In this document: piece by piece, positions 63,765 through 64,000 of the stretch
Layout: each line of letters starts with the position of its first letter
How positions within the stretch are numbered: the first letter of the stretch is position 1
NCBI RefSeq assembly: GCF_032362555.1
Contig: NC_083507.1
Location: forward strand, 1,553,001 to 1,617,000
DNA: 64,000 bases
Source of the DNA: Amyelois transitella
Taxonomy: Eukaryota; Arthropoda; Insecta; Lepidoptera; Pyralidae
Reading direction: 5' to 3'
Position numbers and translations under genes: made by a program
The notes under the pieces: generated by a model
Databases searched by the model: none
What the model was told of the DNA's origin: nothing
What the model saw: the letters and a program-made list of their open reading frames with translations, nothing else

Positions 63765-64000
63765 CTATTCAGTTATCTTCACCCGCTCCTTTTCCTTATC
63801 GTCTATATACCTAAAAACTTTGTTCGCCAGCTGCCTGTATTTCTCAGCGTGTATGCTATCTGGTAGAGCATATATTGCTGGTTTCCCACTATTGATGCAA
63901 TCCGACATGTTTTGGTCCACCTCGAAGCTTTCAATGACTTCTAAGCCCATTTGTCTAGCGGTTTCCTTAGTCTCTTTGCCGAATATATGGTTGATGGTGC
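63765..64000 (-). CDS. NUBPL: NUBPL-like mitochondrial iron-sulfur protein, C-terminal end (partial)
   Basis: NUBPL (Ind1) is a P-loop NTPase that delivers iron-sulfur clusters to respiratory complex I. Only the last 78 codons are in the window, and the frame runs off the right edge. They read HIFGKETKETARQMGLEVIE, then SGKPAIYALPDS and AEKYRQLANKVFRYID, and end in TAG (63765-63767). This matches the C-terminus of the Mrp/NBP35/NUBPL family (HIFG, a G-L-E-V strand, a GxP turn, a final helix). The nucleotide-binding loop and the CxxC are not in view, so assignment to NUBPL rather than another family member is from recalled sequence. It is at the edge, so the exon start is unknown. Confidence 0.7.
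   Translation of the reverse strand, partial: TINHIFGKETKETARQMGLEVIESFEVDQNMSDCINSGKPAIYALPDSIHAEKYRQLANKVFRYIDDKEKERVKITE

Overview
The window reads as nuclear DNA of an insect, most probably a moth or butterfly (Lepidoptera). The sequence is AT-rich. Genes are split by introns with standard GT-AG ends, and the protein sequences are insect-like (extradenticle, insect-type Vav without the first SH3). Three small genes match the four-cysteine Kazal silk proteinase inhibitors known from moths. Introns and gaps are full of repeats that I recognise as typical of Lepidoptera: Helitron-like elements, a tRNA-derived SINE, MITEs and an RTE-like LINE. All names come from reading translations; no search was run.

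Layout, left to right. (1) 91-5359 (+): the last six exons of Vav (C1, SH2, SH3). Their introns hold many repeats, several ending within 20 bases of a splice acceptor. (2) 5360-11315: a long AT-rich stretch without a gene, partly Vav 3' UTR, with a miRNA-like hairpin. (3) 12707-17149 (-): sulfiredoxin in two coding exons. Its 4.1 kb intron holds two Kazal inhibitor genes on the other strand; a third lies at 20170-21562 and a decayed piece of a fourth near 18.9 kb. (4) 25293-31842 (-): a complete extradenticle (PBX-type homeobox) gene with two alternative versions of the exon for the first part of the homeodomain. (5) 32538-34748 (+): an intronless glycyl-tRNA synthetase, head to head with extradenticle. 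(6) 36180-40186 (-): seven exons of the splicing factor PRPF38B, with a small LTR element (TRIM) in the last intron. (7) 40568-43990 (+): an almost complete RTE-like LINE with target-site duplication. (8) 44960-46040 (-): ubiquitin-like protein 5 (UBL5/Hub1), whose 14-codon last exon is easy to miss. (9) 46682-61455 (+): Surf4, an ER cargo receptor, in six exons with large repeat-rich introns. (10) 63765-64000 (-): the C-terminal end of a NUBPL-like iron-sulfur protein, running off the window.

The genes are ordinary housekeeping, developmental and signalling genes and do not form one pathway. Two functional links are weak but real: PRPF38B and UBL5 both act in pre-mRNA splicing, and three neighbouring pairs are arranged head to head and may share promoter regions (exd/GlyRS, PRPF38B/small ORF, UBL5/Surf4). 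The strongest items for follow-up are the frame-enforced pair of exd homeodomain exons, the Kazal cluster nested in sulfiredoxin, the short repeats that combine both ends of the local LINE, and a 214-bp nearly perfect inverted repeat in a Surf4 intron.
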